Source of the DNA: an uncultured Clostridia bacterium | GTDB lineage: Bacteria > Bacillota > Clostridia > UBA1381 | Assembly: GCA_934444735.1 (NCBI GenBank) | Contig: CAKSDE010000004.1 | Coordinates: 1-64,000, forward strand | Reading direction: 5' to 3' | DNA length: 64,000 nucleotides | Shown: positions 7,763 to 16,170 of the stretch, piece by piece | Layout: the number at the start of each line of letters is the position of its first letter | How positions within the stretch are numbered: the first letter of the stretch is position 1 | Made by a program: the position numbers and the translations under genes | The notes under the pieces: model-generated | What the model was told of the DNA's origin: nothing | Databases searched by the model: none | What the model saw: only the letters and a program-made list of their open reading frames with translations

Positions 7763-7805
7763 AATAACATTTTCCTCTCTTAATTTATTGTTATATTATG
7801 CTTAA

Positions 7806-8020
7806 GGAATAGGAAAAAAAGATTTGGAACGGACAAACTAAACCCAACGGCGTACGCGTGCACTCCAAGTGGTTTAGTTTGTCCGTAGTAAAAAAGCTTA
7901 AATTTCGGAAAAATGAATGAAATGGAGTTTTTTTAACCTATAAACAATAGGTATCAAAATATATATATCATTCAATATCATCTTATCTTTTTTTACGGTC
8001 CGGACTTTTTTTACATTCCC
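7806..8020 (-). repeat. Long structured repeat element L4 (reverse orientation)
   Basis: On the minus strand it begins GGGAATGTAAAAAAAGTCCGG two bases after the GH29 stop codon and ends CTTTTTTTCCTATTCC. A perfect 14-bp stem, GGACAAACTAAACC (7831-7844) with GGTTTAGTTTGTCC (7871-7884), encloses the core, which on the minus strand reads CTTGGAGTGC-ACGC-GTACGCCGTTGGG. The stem sequence differs from other copies on both arms, so pairing is kept. The hairpin 1 region (7890-7990) is AT-rich and less clear. It fills the gap between kdgK and the GH29 gene; no gene is seen there. Confidence 0.85.
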
Positions 8021-8022
8021 TA

Positions 8023-9018
8023 TTATATTTTTCTTCTTATTTTTAATTTGTCCGCTATCTCAAATAAATGCTGTCTGTCCGCCTCGACAAGCTTACCGTC
8101 GGTATTCGGCGGCATATTTATAACTGCCATATTGTGATTTTTAAATATAATCTCGCAATTTTTGCAGACCTCGTCCACATCTAAAAGCGGCTTGTCCTCG
8201 TATATATTGGAATAGAACCAGGAGAAGCCCTCCCTTGAACATATTGTCATCTCAAATGGGAGATAGTAGCGGTTGTTCTGATATGTATAGATTTTCGGAT
8301 CATTTTCGGCGCACATATTCGGATCCCACAGGCGGAAATCGCTCGGGAACATTCTCAAAGGATCGTTCTCGCGGTAATTTTCGGGAAGATAGCGCTCCTC
8401 GGGAAAACACGCCTGATTGAAATCGTCGCCGACCGTATGGTTTACGCCGATCTGGCATTTGGGCTGCAATCTTTTTATAAGATCGTAGGTTTTTTCAAGC
8501 TGCCACATACTGCGCGGTTTATCCCATGAACCGTCAAACCAAATCTCGACTATCTCGCCGTATCTGCCGTCCAAAAGCTCGGTGAGCTGGTTGTGCATAT
8601 ACTTTATGTATGCGTCAAAGTCGGTTTTGTAGGTTTTTTCGGATCTGTCCCATAAAGAATAGTAGAGCCCGAGCTTGATTCCGTATTTTTCGCAAGCCTT
8701 AGCCACTTCCTTTATGACATCTGTCTTATTCCCCGAATTTCGCACGCAATATTCGGTGTATTTTGTATCCCAAAGGCAGAATCCATCGTGGTGCTTGGTA
8801 ATCATAATAACGTAGTTCATGCCCGCCTCATAAGCGGTTCTGACCCACTGATCCGCGTCAATTTCGGTTGGCTTGTATGAAAGCGCCTGAATCATACCGT
8901 CCGACCATTCAACATTGCCGAAGGTGTTTACTCCGAAATGAATGAACATTCCGAATTTTCTGTCCATCTGCTCCTGCTGATACTTGTTCGGTAAAAGTGA
9001 TGGTTCCTGTCGTATCAT
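8023..9018 (-). CDS. GH29-type alpha-L-fucosidase, catalytic domain only
   Basis: Predicted to hydrolyse alpha-linked L-fucose. The 331-aa protein matches the (beta/alpha)8 domain of GH29: KFGMFIHFGVNTF at residues 21-33, TKHHDGFCLW at 74-83, and the probable nucleophile D162 in VEIWFDGSW. Family members are usually 430-480 aa with a C-terminal beta-sandwich; that is missing here, and no signal peptide is seen, so it probably acts in the cytoplasm on imported oligosaccharides. The ribosome site AGAGG overlaps the end of the upstream aldolase gene (5 nt between them), so the two are one operon. The acid/base residue of GH29 is not conserved and cannot be assigned. Confidence 0.85.
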   Translation of the reverse strand: MIRQEPSLLPNKYQQEQMDRKFGMFIHFGVNTFGNVEWSDGMIQALSYKPTEIDADQWVRTAYEAGMNYVIMITKHHDGFCLWDTKYTEYCVRNSGNKTDVIKEVAKACEKYGIKLGLYYSLWDRSEKTYKTDFDAYIKYMHNQLTELLDGRYGEIVEIWFDGSWDKPRSMWQLEKTYDLIKRLQPKCQIGVNHTVGDDFNQACFPEERYLPENYRENDPLRMFPSDFRLWDPNMCAENDPKIYTYQNNRYYLPFEMTICSREGFSWFYSNIYEDKPLLDVDEVCKNCEIIFKNHNMAVINMPPNTDGKLVEADRQHLFEIADKLKIRRKI

Positions 9019-9023
9019 AAAAA

Positions 9024-9665
9024 TTAACCTCTTGCTTCCTTAATCTTAGCTATAAATTCTTTTGCGGTTTCGGTGATCTTTTTATAGTCGCCTGTCTTTG
9101 CGCCTGCTGTAAGCGATGAGCCTGCACCGACTGCAACTGCGCCGGCTTTGATCCACTGGTCAACGTTCGATACGTCAACGCCGCCTGTCGGCATCATCTT
9201 AGCCTGCGGAAGAGGTCCTTTTATGTCTTTTATGATTCTGGGACCGAAAAGATCTGCCGGGAATATCTTTACGATGTCAGCTCCTGCCTCCATTGCCGTT
9301 AAGACCTCGGTGATAGTCATGCAGCCGGGGATATAGGGCATTCTGTAGCGGTTGCAGAGCTTTGCTGCGTCTAAGTTAAAGCCCGGGCTTACAACATAGT
9401 TTGCACCCGATAAAATTGCCATTCTTGCGGTTTCTGAATCGAGAACCGTTCCTGCACCCAAGAGCATTTCGCCGTTATTGTATTTGTTCGCTAAAGCCTC
9501 GATAACCTTGTGCGCACCGGGGACGGTGAATGTAAGCTCGATTGAGGGGCAGCCGCCCTCCAAGCAAGCGTCTGCTATTCTTATAGCCTCATCGGCCGTG
9601 TTTGCACGTACTACCGCAACAAGACCTGCATCTGTCATTTTTTGTATTACTTTTTCTTTTTCCAT
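9024..9665 (-). CDS. eda: KDPG/KHG aldolase
   Basis: Cleaves 2-keto-3-deoxy-6-phosphogluconate to pyruvate and glyceraldehyde 3-phosphate (and may act on 4-hydroxy-2-oxoglutarate). This is a class I aldolase of 213 aa, the normal length. The Schiff-base lysine is K133 in IVKIFPA, the proton-shuttling E43 lies in SIELTF, and GAGTVLD is at 70-76. GGAGGATG precedes the ATG at 9665. It is the first gene of a minus-strand group with GH29 and, past element L4, kdgK and an XRE regulator. Together with kdgK this is the lower pectin/uronate pathway. Confidence 0.93.
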   Translation of the reverse strand: MEKEKVIQKMTDAGLVAVVRANTADEAIRIADACLEGGCPSIELTFTVPGAHKVIEALANKYNNGEMLLGAGTVLDSETARMAILSGANYVVSPGFNLDAAKLCNRYRMPYIPGCMTITEVLTAMEAGADIVKIFPADLFGPRIIKDIKGPLPQAKMMPTGGVDVSNVDQWIKAGAVAVGAGSSLTAGAKTGDYKKITETAKEFIAKIKEARG

Positions 9666-9742
9666 TGTTTTTCATCCTCCGTAAATTTATTGATCGGGCA
9701 TAAAACCCGTTTATTTAAAATCCGCTTGATTTAATGCGGAAT

Positions 9743-10534
9743 TTAATCGATAATTGTGTAGCCGTAGTTTTTCGGGCCGCGCAGCTCCAAATAGAGCTGA
9801 GTCATGGTCGCGTCCTTGTACGGATTTACAAAGAGCGCACCGATACCGCAGAGTATCGCACCCAAAAGATACCAGCCGATAAATGAAAGCTCGGTCACGA
9901 ATGTAAAAAAGCCGTATCCGAACATCATTCTCTTGCTTTCGGATATAAGCTCTTGCCATGTCATATCGGGATTTTCGGCATAGATGTAGTCTGTCATGTA
10001 ATATGAGTAGCGCTTAAAAAGTGAGAGAATTGCGCCGCCCAAAAAGATTAAAAATCCCGCGGCATAGACTATTATTGCAATAACGCTTGCAGTAAGAGAA
10101 TTCCAATAAAATACCGTTGCGGCACCGAGCATTACGGCAGAGCCGACAAGCATCGGCAATGACCATAAAAACAGCATAAGGCTTACCATGAACGTATTTT
10201 TCACGGTTTCAATATAGTTTGTTTTAAATACGTCCCAAAGCATACTGTAGCTTGTGATTTCATTTTCGGAATTGTGTATTAAAAACTTTTTATATCCGAC
10301 AGAGAACGGATTTACTAAAAATATTGTTATCAATATCGAAAGAACACTGCCCGCGCCGATGAGCGAGAAGAACGCGGGGATATTTTGTATATGGCGAATA
10401 TCATCGACATTTATTCGGAGTCCCATATACCCCGAGAAAACGACCTGCAAAAGCGAGATAAAGAAGAACGGCCAATATTTGGTGCGCAAAACGTCCTTTG
10501 CGTTGGTTTTTAAATACATTCTTGTTATATTCAA
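9743..10534 (-). CDS. DUF975-family integral membrane protein
   Basis: A 263-aa protein with about six membrane segments and the N-terminal NAKDVLRTKYWPFF pattern of DUF975 proteins, common in Clostridia and of unknown function. Translation probably starts at TTG 10534, 5-6 nt after GAGGTGAT; the next in-frame ATG at 10519 has no ribosome site of its own. It lies apart from its neighbours: about 77 bp to the aldolase gene and 310 bp upstream free of genes. The C-terminal tail is short and hydrophilic. Confidence 0.85.
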   Translation of the reverse strand: MNITRMYLKTNAKDVLRTKYWPFFFISLLQVVFSGYMGLRINVDDIRHIQNIPAFFSLIGAGSVLSILITIFLVNPFSVGYKKFLIHNSENEITSYSMLWDVFKTNYIETVKNTFMVSLMLFLWSLPMLVGSAVMLGAATVFYWNSLTASVIAIIVYAAGFLIFLGGAILSLFKRYSYYMTDYIYAENPDMTWQELISESKRMMFGYGFFTFVTELSFIGWYLLGAILCGIGALFVNPYKDATMTQLYLELRGPKNYGYTIID

Positions 10535-10844
10535 ATTAAATCACCTCAATTATAATATGGCGAAAAAATAAATTAAAATTCCTCCGCTATTATATTATAT
10601 AACAAAATTTTTCCAAAGTAAATATAAAATGAAAATATTTTTTTAAAAAATCATTACGGACTGTGAAGAGCTTTTTTATAAACGTCATATAAAGTGATGA
10701 AAAAAGAATCTGAAAGACGAATCCAGCACTATATCATAAAATTAAAATGAGTTGTTTAAAAGGTCAATTGACCTTTTAAACAACTCTGCAATTTTTATTT
10801 GGATAGGAAAAAGAAAGAATTTTATGAAAATCTTTTTTATATTT
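10535..10844. other. Gene-free AT-rich stretch
   Basis: About 310 bp without a supported gene. The part up to 10748 is AT-rich and must hold the promoter of the DUF975 gene, though I cannot pick convincing boxes. The only clear structure is the palindrome at 10749-10786, listed separately. Confidence 0.6.
10749..10786. terminator. 38-bp perfect palindrome, likely terminator
   Basis: GAGTTGTTTAAAAGGTCAA followed directly by its exact reverse complement TTGACCTTTTAAACAACTC, then a T-rich stretch. It lies downstream of the minus-strand blaR1-linked gene, which ends at 10845. Similar palindromes centred on TCAATTGA or TCAGTTGA are at 13112-13147 and 55853-55887, so this is a small family of its own. 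Confidence 0.75.
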
Positions 10845-11804
10845 TTATTTGGCTTCTTTTTCTTTGTTCGGGATAATACTTACGATTTCTCCCGTATCTG
10901 CCGAGATGTGTATTTCCTGAATAAGGTTTTTCGTTTCGTAGTCGGTTTTTCTGTAGATGATTTCGGGATCTCCCCTTTTATAACTCATCTCATACACAAC
11001 TCTCTTGCCGTCCTCGATATATTCCTGATTTCCGACATGGTAGGGATATTTTGTGGATATATCGTATTTTTGCATATCTAAAAGCTTGTTGGATACGTCA
11101 ACCGAAACCCCCAGATCGGTCAGGAGCGCTCCGCTCTCATAATCGGTAATTTCAGCGTCCGATCTTCCGATACTGTTTAAGTATGCCTGAACATATCCCT
11201 TTTCCTGTGCAAGCATAGTCTGATAGTCCGCGTCATACGTTTTCCCGCCCATACATCTTTCGCGGTATTTTGCCGGGAACATTCTTTTTATATCCTCGGC
11301 AAACTGTGATCCGTCGCCCGGGTAGGTAATAGATGTGATGTTGTATTCCTCGCCGTTTTTGGTAAATTCCGCAACAGCCGGAATAACGCCCGTACCCGAA
11401 ACTTTATTCATGTTGCCGTTTACAAAGCCGTATTCGCCGTAGGTGGTTAAGATATATGCCTTGTTTTCCTCCTCGCCCATTATGATATGCCCTTCTCCTG
11501 TGACCTCACCTTCTAAAAATCCGCCTTTATTGTCGCTTAAAAGCTTTTCTGATATTGCTTTGTCGAGCGCACTGTTTTCCGATGAGGTAATAAATATCTC
11601 TGTCGGACCGTCCGCACCGCCGATTATTCCTATATCCTGCGAGCCGAACGCAAACACCGAGCTAAGTATTATAAGTCCTGCTAAAATTCCCACAATAACA
11701 ACAACTCCCGTTCTTTTATTTTTTAATTCCAATATTTTTTCAAAGCGTTTTTTTGCTTTCTTCCCGTTTTGGGAAAATGATGTTGATAAAAAAGGTGTTT
11801 TCAT
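10845..11804 (-). CDS. Membrane-anchored protein matching the C-terminal part of M56/BlaR1-type sensors
   Basis: A 319-aa protein with a basic cytoplasmic start (PFLSTSFSQNGKKAKKRFEKI), one membrane segment (about 33-53) and a ~265-aa extracellular part. In many clostridial M56 proteins this same region follows the peptidase domain in one chain; here it is a separate gene 64 bp after blaR1. IGIIGGADGPTEIF at residues 58-71, just outside the membrane, is a motif also known from the beta subunit of sodium-pumping oxaloacetate decarboxylase. The rest has no recognised domain. GGAGATG precedes the ATG. It probably works with the BlaR1-like peptidase as its split sensor half (inference). Confidence 0.75.
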   Translation of the reverse strand: MKTPFLSTSFSQNGKKAKKRFEKILELKNKRTGVVVIVGILAGLIILSSVFAFGSQDIGIIGGADGPTEIFITSSENSALDKAISEKLLSDNKGGFLEGEVTGEGHIIMGEEENKAYILTTYGEYGFVNGNMNKVSGTGVIPAVAEFTKNGEEYNITSITYPGDGSQFAEDIKRMFPAKYRERCMGGKTYDADYQTMLAQEKGYVQAYLNSIGRSDAEITDYESGALLTDLGVSVDVSNKLLDMQKYDISTKYPYHVGNQEYIEDGKRVVYEMSYKRGDPEIIYRKTDYETKNLIQEIHISADTGEIVSIIPNKEKEAK

Positions 11805-11837
11805 AAAGTTACATCTCCTTTAAAACTTTTTTTCAGA

Positions 11838-11877
11838 AGAGATAGGAAAAAAAGATCCGGATTTTTTTTACATCTCT
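11838..11877 (-). repeat. Mini structured element between blaR1 and the next gene
   Basis: About 40 bp, reading on the minus strand AGAGATGTAAAAAAAATCC then GGATCTTTTTTTCCTATCTCT: a near-perfect hairpin made of only the two outer ends of the long elements (GGGGATGTAAAAAA and TTTTTTCCTATCCCC). It supplies the last codons and the TAA stop of the BlaR1-like gene. GAGATGTAA occurs at its start and again about 60 bp on, immediately before the next gene, as part of that gene's ribosome site. Confidence 0.7.
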
Positions 11878-12641
11878 TTCCGTTTCATTGAGTTTAGAAT
11901 CGTCATCGAGTATTTTTTGCGAAATTCCATGTCTTTGTTGCGGCATACCGCATAATCACAGCAGTATTCCAGATCCCTTTTCGCCGAGTTTACCATGATA
12001 TGTACAAGCGGATTGAACCAATGTACGCTGCGTGCCGCCAAAAGCAGCAGCTTATACCACAGGTCGCCGCGCTTTTTGTGCGTTTGTTCGTGCAGTGCGA
12101 TCATTTGCAGCTCCTCTAAAGAATAATCCTTTTCGGGAAGAAGAATCATGGGCTTAAAAAATCCTATAAGCATCGGTGTTTCGATGTCTTTTGCAAAATA
12201 AGCCGGTGTTTTGCAGATCTTTAAATCGGAGCTTGTGATTTTTATACGCTTTTTAAATACCGCATATTGTATAATCGAATAAGAAAAGCATATAATAGCG
12301 CCTGCACCCCAGACGATTGCCAAAAGTATACGAAGATCAATTATCGGCGCATAATTTGCGGAATTCGGCTCATTTTTTGCGACGTTTTGCCACGTTTCTT
12401 CGGGGATTATTCCGACAGGAAAACTGCGGTCGGTGCGGATAACCACAGGATATGGTCTTGTCGTCACCTGCACCGGCGCTCGGGATAGATTTACCGAAAA
12501 CGGGATAATAAGCCGTACGGCAAGAATCAGCCAGGCGAAGTACCGCCAGCGCACACTGTATTTTTTGTCAATGAGCTTGCCTAAAAGGATAACCAAAATG
12601 ATTGCGCACGATGTAACCAAGCTGATTTTTAAAAGAGTCAT
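11868..12641 (-). CDS. BlaR1-like M56 membrane metallopeptidase, short form
   Basis: A 257-aa membrane zinc peptidase. Membrane segments are near residues 5-21, 35-50 and 104-128; the catalytic HEQTH is at 184-188 and the probable third ligand E226 lies in KRDLEYCCD. In BlaR1/MecR1 systems this domain cleaves or triggers loss of the BlaI repressor after an outside signal. Typical M56 sensors continue into a membrane segment and an extracellular domain; here the chain ends at residue 257, inside the mini element at 11838, and the missing part appears as the next gene. It overlaps blaI as ATGA and has its own GGAGGTG, so the genes form one operon. Confidence 0.88.
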   Translation of the reverse strand: MTLLKISLVTSCAIILVILLGKLIDKKYSVRWRYFAWLILAVRLIIPFSVNLSRAPVQVTTRPYPVVIRTDRSFPVGIIPEETWQNVAKNEPNSANYAPIIDLRILLAIVWGAGAIICFSYSIIQYAVFKKRIKITSSDLKICKTPAYFAKDIETPMLIGFFKPMILLPEKDYSLEELQMIALHEQTHKKRGDLWYKLLLLAARSVHWFNPLVHIMVNSAKRDLEYCCDYAVCRNKDMEFRKKYSMTILNSMKRKEM

Positions 12642-13009
12642 TCCCGCACCTCCGTGATAAACTCCTCCAGCTCCTTTAAATCGTTATCGGTTATCGCCGA
12701 AACGTCATAGAGCGACGCCACAAAATCGGTTATCGATTTTTGGTGGAACTTCTTTAAAAGGGATTTATGGGCGCATCTCATATACTCGTCACGGCTTATG
12801 AGCGCCGTATAGATATTCGTCCGCCCGGATTTTTCGCTTTTTAAAAATCCGCGCTCGCAAAGCCTTGTTAAAAAATTCAGTACGGTTGTCTTTTTCCAGT
12901 CGGTATCAAGCCCCGCCATCACATCGTCGCTTGTAACCGATCTGCCCTTTTCCCAGATTACGTGCATAATCTCAAGCTCTGCATCGGGTATCTTTTTTAT
13001 CTCACACAT
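12638..13009 (-). CDS. BlaI/MecI/CopY-family repressor
   Basis: A 123-aa winged-helix repressor. The DNA-binding part (residues ~5-75) contains DAELEIMHVIWEKG, then TDWKKTTVLNFLTRLCERGFL, matching BlaI/MecI; the C-terminal half would dimerise and hold the cleavage region. It is the first gene of an operon with the M56 peptidase and its split partner, the usual BlaI-BlaR1 arrangement. Two dyads upstream (13031-13072) are probable binding sites, implying self-repression. No beta-lactamase or penicillin-binding protein gene is nearby, so the regulated resistance or stress function, if any, is elsewhere. Confidence 0.93.
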   Translation of the reverse strand: MCEIKKIPDAELEIMHVIWEKGRSVTSDDVMAGLDTDWKKTTVLNFLTRLCERGFLKSEKSGRTNIYTALISRDEYMRCAHKSLLKKFHQKSITDFVASLYDVSAITDNDLKELEEFITEVRE

Positions 13010-13030
13010 CTTTACACTTCCTTCTTTTTG

Positions 13031-13072
13031 TTTTACAATTGTAGAACTAATTATATTTTACAACTGTAGAAT
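13031..13072 (-). promoter_or_regulatory. Paired BlaI-type operators
   Basis: Two near-identical dyads, TTTTACAATTGTAGAA (13031-13046) and TTTTACAACTGTAGAA (13057-13072), centres 25-26 bp apart, just upstream of the repressor start. TACAnnTGTA dyads are the known form of BlaI/MecI-family operators. TATAAT on the minus strand lies between the two and could be the -10 box. Confidence 0.75.
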
Positions 13073-13111
13073 GAATTTGTCAAGAGGTTTTTGAAAAAAA
13101 TGTTATAAAAA

Positions 13112-13147
13112 AGCTGTTTAAAAAATCAATTGACTTTTTAAACAGCT
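13112..13147. terminator. 36-bp palindrome, likely bidirectional terminator
   Basis: AGCTGTTTAAAAAATCAA pairs with TTGACTTTTTAAACAGCT (one mismatch), flanked by A- and T-runs, just past the minus-strand FAD oxidoreductase stop at 13160. Same family as 10749-10786 and 55853-55887. Confidence 0.75.
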
Positions 13148-13159
13148 CTTGTTTTTTAA

Positions 13160-14404
13160 TTAGAATATCAGCTTTCTTATATCCTCCGCCATAACCTCGC
13201 GCGGTGTGATATAACTTTTGGCGGCAATGGCTGCTGCGGCGCCTGCCGCCTCGCCGATACCGACGCATATCGGCATTACTCTGAAATTGGAGTGCGCCAT
13301 GTGCGTTCCCGAAATATTTCTGCCGCAAAGGATAAGATTCTCGCATTTTTCGGGGATAAGGCATCTGTATGGGATTGTGTAGCCGTGATCCTGCCCGAAG
13401 TGCTTTTGTACACCGGTTGCGTCAAGCCCCGAGCCGGTCATGTTATGCACGTCAAAGTTAAAATGAGCGTCGCGCACGACATAATCGTCAAAGACGCGTG
13501 CGGAGAGAATATCGTCCTCGGTGAGGGTGTACATACCCTTAAAATGGCGCGTTTCGCGAATCCCGACAAGGGATGCCGAGCTTATTATAAAGCAGTTTTC
13601 GTAGCCCGGAGCATATTCGCGCAGGAAGCTTACAATCTCATGCATCTGATTTCGGCAAAAAACCGTTGCTTTTGTGAGATCATCGGCATTGGTGCCGTCG
13701 ATACCGATGCAGTTTGTCATGTTGCAGGTGACGATTCCGGGGAGAGTGGATTTATATAAAAGCACGTGCCCCAGGGGTGCGGTGAGCTTTTCTCTTGCCA
13801 ACGCCTGCAATTCGCCCTTTTCGGTTTCGACCGTGGTTTCAAAGGACGGCGGGAAAACCGCACGTGAAAAATCGACTCCGCCGACTTTAAACATGATTGT
13901 TGCCGGCTGCATTAAGCCGTCGGTTTCACGCCCTTTTATAAACTCAGCTCCCGACATTGCAGCAATATCGCCGTCGCCGCTGGCATCAATTATCACATTT
14001 GCAAATATATCGGTATGTCCGGATTTATTCACGACAGATACTCCCAAAACCGTGTCGCCTTTTTTTATGACATCGCTTGCAAAGGTGTAGAGCATCAGTT
14101 GTACGCCTGCGTCTGTAAGCATTTCAAGATAAAGCGTTTTTAGAATTTCGGGATCGATTACATTGGTGATACCCTTTACAAACTCGTTTTTTTGTGAGCT
14201 TTTTTCGAGGATTTCATGATACAGCGGACTTTGGCAGCTGCCGGTCCAGTGGCTCATCAGCCCCGAGGTAGATATTCCGCCGACATCACCGCATTGCTCG
14301 ACCAAAATAACCTTTGCGCCGTGTTTTGCGGCGGTGTAGGCAGCAGCAAAGCCGCTCGGCCCGCTTCCGATAACAAGCACATCTGTTTTTAATTCGTTTT
14401 TCAT
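13160..14404 (-). CDS. FAD-dependent oxidoreductase (FAD_oxidored, PF12831-like)
   Basis: A 414-aa flavoprotein. The N-terminal dinucleotide-binding motif GSGPSG is at residues 13-18, followed by ILVEQCGDVGGISTSG, and DASGDGD near 142-148 and the C-terminal LILCGRNISGTHMAHSNFR complete the FAD_oxidored pattern. Such proteins are common next to glycan-degradation genes in gut bacteria, but their substrates are mostly unknown. AAGGTGAT precedes the ATG. A second member of the family is at 42173-43534; the two share the motif positions but are clearly diverged. It is divergent from the AraC/PocR-type regulator at 14537, which may control it (inference). Confidence 0.88.
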   Translation of the reverse strand: MKNELKTDVLVIGSGPSGFAAAYTAAKHGAKVILVEQCGDVGGISTSGLMSHWTGSCQSPLYHEILEKSSQKNEFVKGITNVIDPEILKTLYLEMLTDAGVQLMLYTFASDVIKKGDTVLGVSVVNKSGHTDIFANVIIDASGDGDIAAMSGAEFIKGRETDGLMQPATIMFKVGGVDFSRAVFPPSFETTVETEKGELQALAREKLTAPLGHVLLYKSTLPGIVTCNMTNCIGIDGTNADDLTKATVFCRNQMHEIVSFLREYAPGYENCFIISSASLVGIRETRHFKGMYTLTEDDILSARVFDDYVVRDAHFNFDVHNMTGSGLDATGVQKHFGQDHGYTIPYRCLIPEKCENLILCGRNISGTHMAHSNFRVMPICVGIGEAAGAAAAIAAKSYITPREVMAEDIRKLIF

Positions 14405-14536
14405 ATTAAATCACCTTCGCTTTAAATGTTTTCTTTAATTATATCATACGTAATTTAATTATATATATATTTTTTTGCATAAAACATTGAAATTTCTGCA
14501 AAAAAGCAGTATAATGATTTCCGGGGAGTGATAAGT

Positions 14537-15259
14537 TTGATAAATACGCTCGTAAGTGATATAAAAAACTATGCCGAATATTTAAAAGATGAGGGAATGT
14601 ATATCTCGGTGCATACCGATTTTACCGAGTATATGCTTGATATGATAGATTTGAATATTCACAGGAATCCGAGATGCCTTTTGGTAAAAAGCGAGGACGA
14701 GAATTGGAAAAGATGTATAGGAGTGCATAATGCCGAGGCGTACGAGGGTGCAAATATGAAAAAAAGAGTCTGCCCGTACGGCGTTTCAGAGTATGTGTTT
14801 TTCTTAAAATGCGGCGGTACGGTCTGTGTGAGCGGGTATGGGGAACTTAGCGATGAGAAAATCGCAAAACTGATCAATCCGCTTTGCCGAATGATTGAAT
14901 ACTTAAAAACGCTATTTCCGAAAGAAGAAGATGTGTCAAATAACGAAACGGTAAACCGTGCCGTGAAGTTTATACAAAGGAATTTTTACAATAAAATCAC
15001 GAATGAGGATATAGCAAGAGTTTGCTCCTGCTCGGTTTCCGCTCTGTGTCATCTTTTTAAGGAATATAAGGGAGTGAGTGTTCACCGATTTATTTTAGAG
15101 CTTCGCATATCTTATGCCAAAGAGCTTTTGGAAGGGTCGAATCTTTCGGTGTTTAGGATTGCGGAAAAATCGGGATTTTCGGATTACAATTCTTTTTGCG
15201 TGCGATTTAAAAAGCAAACCCAAATGACTCCGAGCGAATACCGAAAAAAGACGCATTGA
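14537..15259 (+). CDS. AraC-family regulator with PocR-like sensor domain
   Basis: A transcription factor of about 240 aa. The N-terminal half resembles the PocR ligand-binding domain (cysteines at RCLLVK, RCIGVH and KRVCPYGVSEYVFFLKCGG), and the C-terminal ~100 residues are an AraC-type double HTH ending SGFSDYNSFCVRFKKQTQMT then PSEYRKK. I favour TTG at 14537, which has GGGGAG about 9 nt upstream; a GTG at 14528 overlaps that site. It diverges from the FAD oxidoreductase 133 bp away, a usual place for its target. The ligand is not predictable. Confidence 0.87.
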   Translation: MINTLVSDIKNYAEYLKDEGMYISVHTDFTEYMLDMIDLNIHRNPRCLLVKSEDENWKRCIGVHNAEAYEGANMKKRVCPYGVSEYVFFLKCGGTVCVSGYGELSDEKIAKLINPLCRMIEYLKTLFPKEEDVSNNETVNRAVKFIQRNFYNKITNEDIARVCSCSVSALCHLFKEYKGVSVHRFILELRISYAKELLEGSNLSVFRIAEKSGFSDYNSFCVRFKKQTQMTPSEYRKKTH

Positions 15260-15284
15260 TTTTGAAAAATTTATGTGGTATAAT
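15256..15284 (+). promoter_or_regulatory. Vegetative-type promoter of the CorA-like gene
   Basis: TTGATT (15256-15261), 17-nt spacer, TATAAT (15279-15284), ending 31 nt before the ATG at 15315. The -35 box overlaps the stop of the AraC/PocR-type gene. Confidence 0.75.
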
Positions 15285-15314
15285 AATAAAAAAAACACAA
15301 AAGAGGGATAAAAA

Positions 15315-16163
15315 ATGCGAATGATACTGCCTTTTGAGAGGATTGACAATGCCGCGCCGTACATGGACGCAAAAGTTTTCGGTTATATAGATTCGCTGGA
15401 GAGCGAGAGCTTTGAGGAACATGATAATTTCGATCTTTTAGCGTTCGATTGGTATGATGTCGGGAGCAGTGATACTGAAAATTCAAAAATAGTTATATAT
15501 CTGGATAAAGAGGATTTGTTCTTTTTTTGTGAAAATGACCGTACGCTCGTATGCACAAAGACGATATATGACAGCATCGAAAACTGTGATGAGCTTGATA
15601 ATGAACAGATTTTGTATATATTTTTCGTAAAGCTTTTAAAGGGTGATATGAGCTTTTTGGATAAGCTTGAAGAGGAAATGAGCGCGGAGGAGGAAAATAT
15701 TCTCTCGGGCGAGAAGAAAAAGGACGCTTTAGCCGAAATCAGCCGCTGGCGCAAGGAGCTTTTGCGCTTAAAGCGCTATTATGAGCAGCTTGACGTGATA
15801 TTTGACGAGATGTCGGCAAATGATAACGGACTTCTGGAAAAGCGCACGCTAAAGCGAATATCAATCCTCGGTGCAAGGGTGGACAGGTATCTTATGACGG
15901 TCAGAGCCTTGCAGGATATTGTGAATCAGATGTGCGACGTGTATCAGTCACAGCTTTCGATAGAGCAGAACGATCTGATGAAGATTTTTACGATAATTAC
16001 ATCGGTATTTCTGCCGCTTACCCTCATAACCGGATGGTACGGAATGAACTTTAAGGTTATCCCGGAGCTGGACTGGAAATACGGCTATCCGTGCGTTATT
16101 GCCGCAAGCATAGTTATAGTGTTGATTTTGCTGTGGTTTTTTAGACGCAGGAAATGGATATGA
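15315..16163 (+). CDS. CorA-family divalent cation transporter
   Basis: A 282-aa CorA-like protein, a probable Mg2+ (or other divalent metal) channel. The cytoplasmic part (1-~225) is rich in charged helices; two C-terminal membrane segments follow, the first ending in the signature GMN at residues 243-245 and the second running ~255-274 into a basic tail RRRK. CorA proteins are usually 310-350 aa, so this is a short form, shortened in the N-terminal domain. AGAGGGAT lies just before the ATG and a good promoter precedes it. Not linked by context to the neighbouring sugar genes. Confidence 0.88.
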   Translation: MRMILPFERIDNAAPYMDAKVFGYIDSLESESFEEHDNFDLLAFDWYDVGSSDTENSKIVIYLDKEDLFFFCENDRTLVCTKTIYDSIENCDELDNEQILYIFFVKLLKGDMSFLDKLEEEMSAEEENILSGEKKKDALAEISRWRKELLRLKRYYEQLDVIFDEMSANDNGLLEKRTLKRISILGARVDRYLMTVRALQDIVNQMCDVYQSQLSIEQNDLMKIFTIITSVFLPLTLITGWYGMNFKVIPELDWKYGYPCVIAASIVIVLILLWFFRRRKWI

Positions 16164-16170
16164 GAGCGGT

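Noticed and set aside
10752..11081. 109-aa hydrophobic plus-strand reading frame
   Set aside because: It spans a palindromic terminator and then runs antisense to the BlaR1-linked gene; its hydrophobicity is a by-product of the T-rich strand.
12638..13009. Beta-lactam resistance locus
   Set aside because: BlaI and a BlaR1-like peptidase are present, but no beta-lactamase or penicillin-binding protein gene, and the sensor is not a penicillin-binding type.
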